A DNA stretch of 64,000 nt from Hevea brasiliensis (Eukaryota; Streptophyta; Magnoliopsida; Malpighiales; Euphorbiaceae): positions 61,938,691 to 62,002,690 of the forward strand of contig NC_079493.1 in the NCBI RefSeq assembly GCF_030052815.1. Direction: 5' to 3'. The notes below the pieces were generated by a model. It was not told where the DNA came from. It saw only the letters and a list, made by a program, of their open reading frames with translations, and searched no databases. Below, piece by piece: positions 42,030 to 54,075 of the stretch. Both the position numbers and the translations under genes were made by a program. The first letter of the stretch is position 1. Every line of letters starts with the position of its first letter.

Positions 42030-45000
42030 TCGTAACACCCCTAAGTTCTGATCTGCGTTCTCTTGTTTGGTGACGATCTTTGTCCGGACAGCTAGGATGC
42101 CTAGAACTACACTTCGTTATGAGTGAGGAGACATAAAATAATGAAATACAAGAAAAGAAAATACAAGAAAAATAAAGGAAAAATAATAGCAAAGAAATGT
42201 AACCAAGTTAAGCGAGCCGGAAACCCTAGCGATGGGTGACCGCACCGGGAAGTCACAGTGTGGACAGTTGACTAGCCCTGGACTGCGGGGAACCCTAGAA
42301 AACATTTTTAGGACTTAAATAGACATCAATTGAAGTATAAATATCATTAGAAATAACAAAGAAAAATTAAATAATTAGTACAAAGAAAAGTGAGAAATCG
42401 AAAAACAGACAAAACTCTGTTATTCAGAAAAATCGAGAATGCAACGAGCAGGGCATTATGGTCATTTGACGTCCCGAATTGTCTTTTGACCTAAATTTCC
42501 ATTAAAAATAAATAATATTACACTTAGAAAATAAAATGAAAAATTAATTTGGTGGTACCTAAAGTAAATAGTAGGAATTAAGGGTTTAATGTGGAATAAA
42601 GGGAAATTAAGCTTATTAAATGATTAAATGTGTGAGTGGGCCACTAATGATTTAATTAAACAATAAAATGTGCTGATGTAAGTCCACTATACCCATCAGA
42701 AAGTTCATCTTCTCCATTTCCATTAAACTAGCCGAATTGAAGAAAAGGAAAAATCCTCCATGGCCATTTTCATTGAAGCTTCATCTAACCCCTCACTTCA
42801 CTTCTAAACACTTAGGTTCCTTCATGAAAGTTTGTCTACACATCATAAGGAAGAGCTTGATACCAAATTTAAGAAGTTTAATCAAGGTTTGGCAAGTTCC
42901 AACCATAAGGTAAGTTCACATTTTTGAAGATTGCTTTCTTCAACTTTGTGTACATGTTATGGGTGTTGGTTTTGTGAAGAAAATTTTTAGGTTTGAAGAG
43001 TTATTGAGATGTTCATTTTGGACAGCCATGGAGTTATGTATTTGATGAAATATTTGTACATATATTTGGTGAGAAATGATGTTGATTAAGTGATTTAATA
43101 TCCTAGTAAATTATTCCACATATATATGGTGATTTTGCACTTGGAATGGAAATTGGTGAATTGTAGGACACTTTGGGGTTGAGGGACATTTTTGGCAGCC
43201 TTGGAACTCTTGGATAAGTGTATGTGGTTCATGAAGATATGGGCAGAATTGTGGCATTAAGGATTGATGGATATGTATATGAATTTGTTGTGTGAAGTGC
43301 ATGTAAAAACTAGTAATGTTTATGTGTATGTGTAATTGTATTTGGACTTTGGGAATTAGAGTTATATTTGGTGTGTTGAGGATAATTGTAATCTGCCCAA
43401 AATGACTTTAAAGTGAAGTGGAATATGGTTTTGGTAATGTACCAAAACAGATTTGGTAGGGAAGTGAACATCTAGTAAGGTAAGGGTGTAATTGATGTAT
43501 GTTTAAGCAATGTGATTAAGGCAGTATACATTTTAGCCTATAACTTTAAATGTGTAACCTCAATTGGTATGAGATCAATTGGAGGTGAAAATAGGCACAA
43601 AATGTGCCAACTTTCATTGAGAAAGCATACCAAAATTCTGCTTGCATGGTGACATAAAAAAATGACCAATTCGGATTAGGTGCAATTAGGACCTGAAAAA
43701 TGACTAATTGGGCAGCAGTGAGTGTTTAGGCCATAACTCACTCAAAACAGGTCCAATTGACCTGAAATTTTAACCATGAATAGTTAAGACCCATACCTAC
43801 AAGTCTTATGAAGACACAAAAGCCCAGAAATGACCAGAAGCAAGTCAAAAAACTTGCACAAGTTCGGGTCCAAAAACTGGCCGAACCAGAGTTGACCAAA
43901 TTGACCTAAAATTGACCTAATTTGATACCATTGGACCAGCAACAGTATAATGACCATGACTTGGTCTACATAACTCAGAATGACCTGAAATTTTGCACCG
44001 CGGTCCATAAGACATAGATCTATAAGTTTGTAGTTTTGACCGAAACCCGAAAACCGAGGGAACTAGGTCGTCCGGCTAGGTCAAACTAGTATCCCGGAAT
44101 CCAGCAAGTTGCATTAAAATGCACTAAACGAGGAAATGAGTTTGGTAAAACGTACCAACCTAAACCCCTATCGAATGTGACATATTAATGACACTAAAAC
44201 CTAATTTACCTAGAACGCATCGAGGGTCGGTATATTAGGTGATTAAGCAAATAATAGCTTTCAGTGAATTACTTATCGTGTGACACCCCTTACCCGACTA
44301 CAGTGTAGCCGAGCAAGCAATGCCACTCAGTGTGCCGGAGCACTCTATTTTATCTTAATTAATTTTTATCATAATTTTGAATATAACTTGTGAAATATAA
44401 TTCATTTTAAGCCATTTATCGAAATTTTTATTTATTTGAGGTTCCGAAAATTTTAAAGAAAATCCGGCAGAATACCGGCTAAAAATGGAGAAAACCGTTC
44501 TTCGGAACCTGTGAAAAACACTTCCTATATTCATATTCAATCATCTCAATTCCATTTATCAAAATCTCAACATTTCAATTTCAATTCTCAATCATTCATC
44601 ACATGTGATAATCATATATAAATTACAGATAAACATTCACTTTTCCATTTATAAACACAATTCTCATTATTTACATGAACATCAAATTACATTTCATAAG
44701 TTCATTTACACATGAGAAAATAAAATCAATTACAAAATACTAAAATGACACCTAGTGTCCTACCAATGCACTGCAGACGGTGAGGTGACACAGACACTAT
44801 GCAGAACTGTGAACGGCCTTACCCAATCACGTGGTCTCTGGGCCCTGTCCAAATCTTGATTACCTACAGCGTTGCAAAGCGGCGCTAAGCATAAAGCTTA
44901 GTGGTGCCAATAATACAAGAAAATATAATATGCAAATAAAAATCATAATTTCTTAGCCATTGTGTTCATAAGAACTGAATAATTACCAACTTAATGTTTA

Positions 45001-45307
45001 GTCGACGGCTAATTACGTTTTATGATATTAACTTCTTCATGCATTTTGTTAATTATTTTCTTTATGATCTTGAGTTTCTTTGTATTCTATCATAATCATT
45101 CCTGATATTTAATTTTCGTATTTTCTTTAACAATCAGTTCAATTACAGTTATACTTTTCCATGCCCAAGTAACCTATCTTGAGCATTGGGTGGATAACGG
45201 GTCATTAGCTGGACACGCATGATGCCTCGGGCGTCATACCATGGGGCCTTGAGCGTCAACCACGTATGCAGTCAGTATGGCTAAAAAGCCATGATATCAC
45301 ATGATCG

Positions 45308-45380
45308 GGCATAAAAGCCATGAATGCTGGCATAAAAGCCATGAATACGGGCATAAAGCCATGAATACAGGCATAAAGCC
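45308..45380. repeat. ~20-bp tandem repeat inside the solo LTR
   Basis: GGGCATAAAAGCCATGAAT-like units repeat about four times; the TekA LTR has only scattered single versions of this motif near 22,790-22,840. Confidence 0.8.
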
Positions 45381-45489
45381 TTTCGCAGTACTGCTAAAAC
45401 AATACCCTATTGGCATGCCAAACTATCCAAACCAATCACATTAGGCCTACTAGGGCATTTTGCATTTTTAAGTTTCACAATTTTTGAAT

Positions 45490-45833
45490 TTCAAGTTTTC
45501 ATGTCACTATTCATTTCATTAGTCAACTAAAATGTTGACTTTTGCATAAGCAATAGGTACATTGGTTTTAATACTCCCAACACACCACATTTTGTATTCA
45601 AAACTTGTTAGTTTTGGTCACTTTCTCAAAGCTTAGGTCATTTTGGCAAAATTGCCAATTTTTGGTTTTGGTGTCACTATTCACCTCATTGGTCAACAAT
45701 AATGTTGACTTTTGGATAGAAAATAGGTGTATTGGTTTTAACACCCTAAACATACCACATTTTGTATTTAAAACTTGTTGGTATTGGTTGCCAATACCAT
45801 TTCTAAGCTTAATGCTAATTGAACAAAATTTTC
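45490..45833. repeat. ~170-bp tandem duplication inside the solo LTR
   Basis: The block beginning GTCACTATTCA and containing AATGTTGACTTTTG is present at ~45,503 and again at ~45,673; TekA LTRs have it once (~22,960 and ~55,170). Confidence 0.8.
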
Positions 45834-48800
45834 AGATTTGGTGCTTCATCTTTATTGTTCCATTTGATATTTCTACAGTGGGAATTTGAGGAAATGGTAA
45901 ACATGAAAGTTGTTCCTTATTTTGTCTAGTTGAATTTCTTTTTTTGAATCACTCCATTTGGAGTTTTTTAGCTTAAGTTATGGCCAAAATAAGTTTACTG
46001 TTCACGTGTACTGTTCATGCTGAAATTTTGGATTTTGACAGATTTTGGTCCAACTTTGGTCAGTAATTTGACCAAGTTAAGTTCATAATTTGGTCTAACT
46101 TTCTTCATATGAAATGTTCTACCATACCTTAGGTTTCCATCGGTTCAAGAATCGCCTAAATCCGAGTTTTCTAGAGGGAGTTATAGTCATCCAAACATTA
46201 CTGTTCAAATGTAAATCTGCAGAGTTGCAGGTTTGATAACTTAACTTTGCCCAATCATTTGAATGGGTTAATGGCATTATTTGGGGTAGGTTTCTTCATG
46301 AAAGTTGTTTGTCTATATCTTATCTTGTTGCTGTAAAAATTTCAGGTCAATTAACCAAATCTACAGTGAGTTATGGCCAAATGAACAGTTACTGTTCATT
46401 TAGTCAATTCTGCAGGGGTTGTTGCAGGGTGTCCGGATTGGGGCCAAGTTTTGGTCCTCTTGCTTTGGTCTTTTGGGCATGGTTTCTTCAGCAAAAATGT
46501 GCCATTATAAGCCTAGTTTCATGTCCAATTGGCCAAACACCAATTGGACCAACACAGCCCAAGTTATGGTAGTGCAAGTGGACTGAATTTTTAGTCCCTC
46601 TGCTGTTGTCCTAGGGCAGCCTGCAACTTCACTTTGTAATCCTATTTTTCAGTCCATTTTATGGTCAACTTACCTAAGATGGTCACTAATTGACCATTAA
46701 AATGTGCTCTAACAATTTCCTAAGCCAAGTCAATTTTCACTCCCCAAAACCCTAGCTTCACATTAGGTTTTCTACAAAATGCCTTAGTTAGCATACCAAC
46801 TTATTATTCTTATGTTTATAAACTTCCTACATGATTCTAGTTCACTTCAAGCTCATAAAAAACACTCCTTCCTATTCCTTCACTAGGGCAGCCAAAACTC
46901 ATGTACACATACACAAGAATTTTGTTCATTTAAATTACATTTTCTTACTAAATTCAAGTTCCATTTCATGAAATTAAAGAGTTTTAGGTATATAGTGCAC
47001 TAACCTTGAATAGGGCAGTTTTTTTCCCAACTCAAACTTCTCTTTCTTTCCTCTTCTTGGCTACCAAAAGCTTGTTTAAGGTGTAGGGTAAAATTTTAAT
47101 GAAGTGGGGTTAGGGTTTTATGGTGAAACAAGGTAGGAAATAAAGCTTGCTTGATTGAACATCAATGGAGGGAGGAAGAAGAGAAACTCACATTTTTGGC
47201 TGAAGAGAAGGCAGCTGGTTTTTGGTCTTCCATGGTCTTTATTTAGCTCTTTTATTAGTTAGTCAAATGGTTACTTAATGGTGATTGGTTGGCAATTTTA
47301 AATGACATCTCAATGATGTCATAAATAAGCTTTTTCTTCACTTTCTTTTCTTTCCTCCACTACTCATCTTCAATTTAATTTCTAGTAATGTTTATCCATA
47401 TTTTATGTCATATTAATTATTTACTCAACTAGACAAGTCGGCCAAAAATCACCTCTGAAGGCGAAATGACCAAAATGCCCTCCGTTTGGCTTAACGGGTC
47501 AAAATTGTCTGTACCGATTGAAAAATTTTTCTAAATATTTTCTTGGAATTCTAATGCCATAGGAACCTCAATGACCCTTCTCTGGAGTCCCAATAATTAT
47601 TTTATAATTTTTCCCCCGGGTCTAGGGCTCCTCGTTGCGAGAACCGCAACTTCCCTCTGAGTTACCCCTCGCTTGGGCACCAGCTCATTTAACTTGGTTG
47701 TATTTTATTTTTAAAATTTTTACTAAAATTTTCTTGTTAATATTTGAGTTAATTATGGTTCCTGACTTTAGTTTAAATATTTTTTCGGACGTTCTAGCTG
47801 TCCGAACCGACACCGGTCACCGGAACAGTAGAATGTACGGAGTTGCTACCGGGAGGGTGTTACATATCGAACATTATCGTTAGAGACAAATTTATTTAGC
47901 ACTGAAACACTTCAAATTGTGTTTCTCAGTTACCAAAGACTCAGGAAAAGGGAAGGAAACACTGAGTCTAGACCAGGAGACAAATATTAGAGGTTTGTGC
48001 ACAACGGCTATTTCTTTTGAATTTTTCAATTGAAATGAATTATGACTATTGTACATTATTGTTTTAAATTGTGTTTGTGCACAACTAGTTTTCAACTGAT
48101 TTTGTTCTAAATAATATTTCATATGATAAATTGTATGTTATTGTTTTAAATTGTGTTTGTGCACAATATTTATTTCTTTTGAATTATTTTCAATTGAAAT
48201 AAATTATGACCACTTGTATGTTATTGTTTTAAATTGTGGAAATGCACTTGAATGGATACTTATTGATTGAAAAGCACTGTAAATGGTTTTTGTGGAAATT
48301 GAAGTGAATTACGAATTGTGTTGCCATTTTGTGAATGAAATTATAACTTTAGAAATTTATTGGATTCTTCGGATCATTTGAATAAAATGTTTGGAATTGT
48401 TTTGATTCACAATTGGCATGACACTGTTATTATGTTCCTCCTCCATTAATGGGGTGAGTGTGATTATTCCTCCCTCTTTGACTTATCAGTCTGGGGTGAG
48501 TATGATTATGTTCCTCCCTCTTTGACTTCCCAGTCTGAGGTGAGTATGGATGAGTACTCATTATATAGCTAGCTTCCTCCCTCATTGATTTCGATTATTG
48601 GGGTGAGTATGTCTTGTCGTGGTGTACAACACGGCATGTGTGGAAAAATTGTGTCCTGGCTTAAATTGTGATATTGATCGGCAACACTGTGTTATTAAGT
48701 ATTTTGATCAAATTGTGTATTGAATTGGCAATACGGTATTCTTAAATTGTTTGACTAAATTGTGTTATTATGAATTTTGATAAATTGTGAATTGGAGTTT

Positions 48801-49548
48801 AAATTCCTTATGACATTCATTGTCTTGAATTTAACTATGGTTTTATGTATCCACTATTTATATGGTTTATGAATTGTGATTTAAAGTTGTATTTGGTTAA
48901 TGTTGTACTGCTGAGACATTGTCTCAGTGATAGCTTTATTCTTTGTCGCAGTGAGCAGACAAGCAGAGGCGTGACTAGGTCGCTAGTACCTCTAGCGAGA
49001 GATTTTTCGGGTATAACGAGTATACCGCTTTTTGCATTTTGTACTGTAATGTATGACCACTGTATGTACATATTGTTTTGGTTTGAGCAGTTGTAAATTC
49101 AAATTGTAACTTGAGGTTGTAAAATAATTATGAGTTATTTTGACTTGTAAAAATTGTATTATATTTCCTATATCTCAGCTTTTGAAAAATCACTGTGGAT
49201 TTGAGTTGAGAAATATGTTGTATTGAGAAAAATGTTGGAGTTGAGATTTGGAAAATTATTGAAGTGCTTTTTACAAGTTTTCTAAAGAACGATTTTATCC
49301 AAAATACAGATGGCATTCTGCCAAAATTTTTACAGAAATTCCAAATAATTCAAATGAGTTAATTCTATCACTTCAGTTCAAAAAGGTTTTCAACACCTGT
49401 AAATAGTGCTCACCACTGTAAAAGAAGTAAGAAAAGTTTTTTAAAATCCCTTGTAGTATATTTAATGGGTTATCAGTAGACAGAGTTGGTAATTCATTAG
49501 GTATACTACGGGATCATGTTATGCCTTACAGAGGGGTAGGGTGTGACA

Positions 49549-50723
49549 TGGTTGTATTTCAATTTCTTCCCTGGAGATGACATGTGAAGGATCTGAGCGG
49601 TATCTTCTGAGCATGGACACGTGGAACACATTGTGGATCTTGTCCAGCTCTGGTGGTAAAGCTAGCCTATAGGCCACTGGACCCACACGTTCAATGACTT
49701 CATACGGGCCAATGAACCTAGGGCTTAACTTACCTTTTCTTCCAAACCTCAATACATTCTTCAACGGTGATATCTTGAGGAACACTTTGTCACTAACCGC
49801 ATATTCTATTTCTTTTCTCTTCAGGTTAGCATAAGATTTCTGTCTATCTGAGGCAACCTTCAGATTGGCTTTGATTAGTTTCACTTTTTCCTCAGTCTGT
49901 TTCACCAGGTCTGGCCCCACGAGTTTGTCTTCGCCGAATTCAGTCCAGCACACTGGAGTTCTACATTTCCTCCCATATAATGCTTCATACGGGGCCATTT
50001 GGATGCTAGCTTGGTAGCTATTGTTGTATGCAAATTCTGCCAGTGGGAGGTATCTATCCCAACTTCCCTCAAACTCAATGACACAACTCCTCCGCATATC
50101 CTCAAGGACCTGACATATATTTCATGTTATGGTTATCATTTTAATTCAATATTTGTATCAATTTCATTGGTTTCAATTGTTTACCTGGATTACTCTTTCT
50201 GATTGCCCATCCATTTGAGGATGGAAGGCTGTGCTGAAGTGGAGTTGTGTACCCAAGGATTCATGCAACTTCTTCCAAAATCTTGATGTAAACCTTGCGT
50301 CTCGATCAGATATGATGGAAAGTGGAATTCCATGCAGTTTAACTATCTCACTGATATACAATTCTGCTAACTTCTCCAGTGAGTAGTTAGTCCTAACTGG
50401 CAGAAAATGTGCTGACTTTGTCAATCTATCAACTATCACCCATACTGCATCATGTTTCTTCTGGGTGAGAGGTAAACCACTTACAAAATCTATGGTGACC
50501 CGATCCTATTTCCATTCAGGTATGCGTATAGGCTGTAGCAATCCTGATGGAACTTGATGTTCTGCCTTGACTTGTTGACATGTCAAGCATTTAGTCACAT
50601 AGTCAGCTATGTCTTTCTTCATACCAGGCCACCAATACTAAAGCTTCAGATCATGGTACATCTTTGTACTTCCTGGGTGCATAGCATATACACTAGTGTG
50701 TGCCTCTTTTAGAATACTAGCCT
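49549..50723 (-). pseudogene. TekA integrase with intron-like insert
   Basis: Minus-strand translation runs from the zinc-binding domain (HPGSTKMYHDL, then CLTCQQ) through TIDFVSGLP (first Asp), IISDRDARF (second Asp), QMDGQSERVIQ (Glu), a 75-bp insert at 50,184-50,110, and VLEDMRRSCVIEFEGSW on to GKLSPRFIGPYEV and VFHVSMLRRYRSDP. In-frame TAGs sit at the LKL*YWW position near 50,637 and at WK*DRVT near 50,507. The gene is cut at 49,549 by TekB; the chromodomain continues at 25,187. Confidence 0.88.
50110..50184 (-). other. Putative 75-bp intron in TekA integrase
   Basis: Minus strand: coding ...GTAATCCAG, then GTAAACAATTG ... ATATATGTCAG, then coding GTCCTTGAGGATATG. GT-AG borders, strong A/T bias, phase 0, and removal restores VIQVLEDM exactly, as found uninterrupted at 41,245-41,270. 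TekB piece 1 has a related 75-bp insert at the same codon boundary. Confidence 0.65.
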
Positions 50724-52196
50724 TTAATTTCCAATCTGCTGTAACAGGGTTGGCCTCACTTGCAACTTAGCCAAAATAGCTCCATCTCGAATCAAAGTTA
50801 GATGGGCATTCAATGATCTCAAGGCTGTCATGGATTTTCTGCTCAAAGCATCAGCAACTACATTTGCCTTCCCAGGATGGTAGTCAATCACACAATCATA
50901 GTCCTTCAGGAACTCAATCCATCGCCTCTGTCTAAGGTTGAGCTCCTTCTGAGTTGGCAAATATTTCAGGCTTTTGTGGTCTGTGTAAATGTAACACTTT
51001 TCACCATACAAGTAATGCCTCCATATCTTCAGTGCGAAGATAATTGCTACAAGCTCTAGATCATGGGTAGGGTAATTCTGTTCATGTGGCCTTAACTGCC
51101 TGGAAGCATAAGCGACCACCTTCCCCTCTTGCATCAATACACACCCTAACCCATTATGAGAGGCATCACTGTAGACCACAAAGTCCTTTCTCGGCACTGG
51201 CTGTGTTAACACTGGTGCCTCTGTCAACATAGCCTTCAACTTCTCAAAACTGGTCTGACACTTGTTATTCCAGTCAAATCTGACATTCTTGTGTAACAAC
51301 TTGGTCATTGGAGCAGCTATTAAGGAAAATCCCTTCACAAATCTCCTGTAATACCCAGCTAACCCCAAGAAACTTCTGACCTCAGTTGTATTCCTGGGAG
51401 GCTTCCATTCCATCACTGCTTCTATTTTCTTGGGATCCACCCTAATCCCATTAGCTGACACTATGTGTCCAAGGAATGCAATCTCATTCAACCAGAAGTC
51501 ACACTTGGACAACTTAGCATACAGCTTCTTTTCTCTCAGGGTTTGCAGAACAATCCTCAAATGCTCATCATGTTCTTCCCTGGTCTTAGAATACACTAAA
51601 ATATCATCAATAAAGACCACTACGAACCGATCTAAGTATGGATGGAAGATACGATTCATAAGGTCCATGAATGCTGCTGGTGCATTTGTTAGGCCAAAGG
51701 GCATCACTAGAAACTCATAATGCCCATACCGGGTCCTGAATGCAGTCTTTGGCACGTCTGCATCCTTCACCCTCAACTGATGATACCTCGATCTGAGATC
51801 AATTTTAGAAAATACTCCTGCTCCCTTCAACTGATCAAACAGATCATCAATTCTAGGCAACGGATATTTATTCTTCACAGTCACTTTATTCAACTGCCGG
51901 TAATTGATGCATAACCTCAAAGTCCCATCCTTTTTTTTCACAAATAGCACTGGAGCTCCCCATGGTGACACACTGGGGCGTATGAACCCCTTATCAAGCA
52001 ACTCTTGCAACTGAGTTTTCAACTCCCTCAATTCAGTGGGTGCCATCCTATAAAGAGTAATGGAAATGGGTGCTGTACCCGGCAGTGTCTCAATAGCAAA
52101 TTCAACTTCCCTTTCTGGTGGCAAACCAGGCAACTCTTCAGGAAATACCTCGGGGAAGTCTCTTACTGTGGGTATATCACTTAGGTTTGGCTTAGC
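50724..52196 (-). pseudogene. TekA reverse transcriptase and RNase H
   Basis: An open minus-strand frame (469 residues from 52,133) shows the whole polymerase: [50 protein letters not shown] (Arg where Gly is usual), [15 protein letters not shown] and catalytic [10 protein letters not shown], then the thumb. RNase H follows with [28 protein letters not shown] and [10 protein letters not shown], ending VADALSRKS. It copies the element RNA into DNA in the particle. A stop after LLQQIGN at 50,724 separates it from integrase, and a TAG at 52,198 separates it from protease. Confidence 0.93.
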
Positions 52197-52631
52197 CTAC
52201 CTAGTATCCACCATATGTGCTAGGTAGGCTTCACAGCCTTTTCTCATCATTCTTCTTGCAGCTGTGGCTGAGATAACATTGGACAGAAAATCTGTCCTTT
52301 CACCCACAACTGTGATCTCATTACCCTCAGAAGTTTTCAAAGAAATCCTCTTCAATTTGCAATCAACTATTGCCTGATGACGTGACAACCAGTCCATTCC
52401 CAAAATCACGTCAAACTCGTGGAAGGGCAACTCAATTAGGTCTGCCAAGAATTCATACCCCTGAATCCTTAACGGGCAACCCTTGTATACTTTGTTCACC
52501 ACTACACTGTGGCCCAATGGATTAGTGACCAGAATGTCTTGGTCACTCTCCCCTACTAGTATCCCCCTTTCTACGGGTAAGTTGATGCAGATGTATGAAT
52601 GAGTGGATCCTGGATCCACCAATGCATGCAC
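52197..52631 (-). pseudogene. TekA protease
   Basis: A 144-residue minus-strand frame carries the retropepsin-like active-site region VDPGSTHSYI, ILGMDWLSRH and a C-terminal linker to DTR. The next codon is TAG where the homologous copy at 796-1,422 reads CAG (DTRQAKP), so a single CAG-to-TAG change disconnects protease from reverse transcriptase. The protease would mature Gag-Pol. Confidence 0.87.
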
Positions 52632-53036
52632 AGGTGTATTGTAGAGGGAGAACGCACTCGATGACGTCAGGGCATCTTGCTCCTCCTGAGCTATAATGGC
52701 ATAAGCTCTTGCAGGTGGTCCGTCAGGCCTCTCTGGCTCGATCTGTGCCTTTGTGATGGTCCCACTGCGTCAGATTTACCAGATTTCCTACCCCTCTATG
52801 GTGCAGGAGCAGGTCTATCTACTTGTGTTGGAGCAGCTGTAGTAGTTCTGCGTGGACAGTTCTTCAACTGATGCTCTGTCGACCCACACCTTAGCGAGCA
52901 CCGCCACTCTCCAACACTCCCCCTTATGCCACTTCAGGCAGTGTGGACATGCAGAAGTTGCTGGGGCTGGTCCCCTGAACCCCATCCCTGGAGAGCTGCC
53001 CACTGATGGTGTGGACTGACCTCTCCTAGGGGTGAA
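52632..53036 (-). pseudogene. TekA gag zinc-knuckle and linker region
   Basis: Frames switch here: CPHCLKWHKGECW, then in another frame CGSTEHQLKNCPR give a two-part Cys-rich nucleocapsid region, followed by a Pro/Thr-rich linker to the protease start. At least one frameshift and several stops are visible. The nucleocapsid would bind element RNA. Confidence 0.72.
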
Positions 53037-53948
53037 CTATGGCCTGGGCCCCTGAGACTGACCCTGACCTTGTGACTGGCCTGAACTCTGTACAGATGGA
53101 CCTTTAAACCTCTTCCCAGGTGCAGGAGATGAACTAGAATGACCCGGGCCCCTCTTCTGCTGTTTATCCCTTCTGGTCTGCTCACTGATTCTTACTTTCT
53201 CAACCTTTATTGCAGCTTCCACTAACTTGGTAAATTCTGTGATTCCCAGGGCAGTGAGCTGGATCTTTATGTTGTCATTTAGTCCCTCTTCAAATCTCTT
53301 GCACCTTTCAGCTTCATTAGGGACTATCTCCCTTCCGTAGCGGCTTAATCGGACAAATTCCTTCTCATACTTAGCCACTGACAGCTGTCTCTGCCTCAGG
53401 TTAATGAATTCCCTTCTTCTCTCTTCTAGGTATACAGTACCCACATATTTCTTCTTGAATTCTAAGAGGAAAAAGTCCCAAGTTACCATTTCTGGCTGTA
53501 CTTCACTGGACACCGTATCCCACCATTCATAAGCATCATCTTGCAACAGAGATATGGCAGCTTCTAGGTTTTGTTCTAGGGTGCAGTGGAGTTGTTTTAA
53601 GACTATGTCTGTTCTGTTCAACCAATTCTAGGCTGCAACATGGCCTGTGGAGGTGGTGGTGGTGGTGGAGCCCAAGCATCTCTTGCCAAAGAAGTCCACT
53701 GCTCCATACTTTCTCAATTTTTCCAGGTGTGATTTTGGTTGTGGAGGTGGTGGTGGTGGTGGAGCTGGCATTACTCCAGCCATTTGTCTGAAGAATTCGG
53801 CCATTTGCTGAAACATGGCCTGTGGAGGCTGAGCAGGCTCTGCTTGAGCTGGCGGAGCAGGTTCTCCCATACCCCCAGTCTCAACTGCTGCAGGTGGAGC
53901 ATGACTCTCCACTTCCTCCTCAACTGCCCTCTGAGATGTAGGGTCCAT
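53037..53948 (-). pseudogene. TekA gag capsid
   Basis: Starts MDPTSQRAVEEEVESHAP at 53,948, continues with a Pro-rich tract (seven Pro encoded by a GGT-type repeat on the plus strand), LEKLRKYGAVDFFGK, then TAG at ~53,627 in place of the Glu expected in AAENWLE, and in the same frame RTDIVLKQLHCT, AYEWWDTV, EFKKKYVGTVYLEERR and EKEFVRLSRYGRE to VKVRISEQT. So a single in-frame stop divides an otherwise complete capsid. The start is supported by its position ~110 bp after the primer-binding site. Confidence 0.88.
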
Positions 53949-54058
53949 ATCCTATTCAAAATAAGAAAGACAAACAGATCTGCATTAGTGTCACCTCGAC
54001 TCTTACAAATGCAATGCATGGTATGGACTCAATCTAGGCCCAGAAACGCCTAAACCGT

Positions 54059-54070
54059 GCTCTGATACCA
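54059..54070 (-). promoter_or_regulatory. TekA primer-binding site
   Basis: Plus strand GCTCTGATACCA (minus TGGTATCAGAGC), 5 bp from the 5' LTR end at 54,076. Confidence 0.93.
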
Positions 54071-54075
54071 CTAAA

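Larger units (their letters stand above)
44279..47864 (-). mobile_element. TekA-like solo LTR (3,586 bp)
   Basis: A single LTR flanked by exact TATCG duplications (44,274-44,278 and 47,865-47,869). On the minus strand it starts TGTAACACCCTCCCGG and ends GGGGTGTCACA, like TekA. It has no internal region, the usual product of LTR-LTR recombination. It is ~480 bp longer than the TekA LTR, partly through tandem duplications near 45,308 and 45,480-45,830. Confidence 0.92.
25188..49548 (+). mobile_element. TekB: Tekay-like Ty3/gypsy element lacking PR-RT-RH
   Basis: Plus-strand element inserted into TekA pol with exact TGGTT duplications (25,183-25,187 and 49,549-49,553). After removing two inserted elements the LTRs are 3,929 and 3,927 bp and the internal region is only 3,555 bp (38,476-42,030): gag, ~700 bp of unrecognised sequence and integrase pieces. 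Protease, reverse transcriptase and RNase H are missing, so it would need helper enzymes. Confidence 0.92.
42031..49548 (+). repeat. TekB 3' LTR, split by a solo LTR
   Basis: LTR sequence at 42,031-44,278 and 47,870-49,548, with the TATCG target copy at 47,865-47,869. It matches the 5' LTR nearly throughout. The first base is C where the 5' LTR has T (CGTAACACC versus TGTAACACC). Confidence 0.92.

Noticed and set aside
53739..54053. 104-codon Trp-rich plus-strand frame
   Set aside because: It is antisense to the proline tract of TekA gag.
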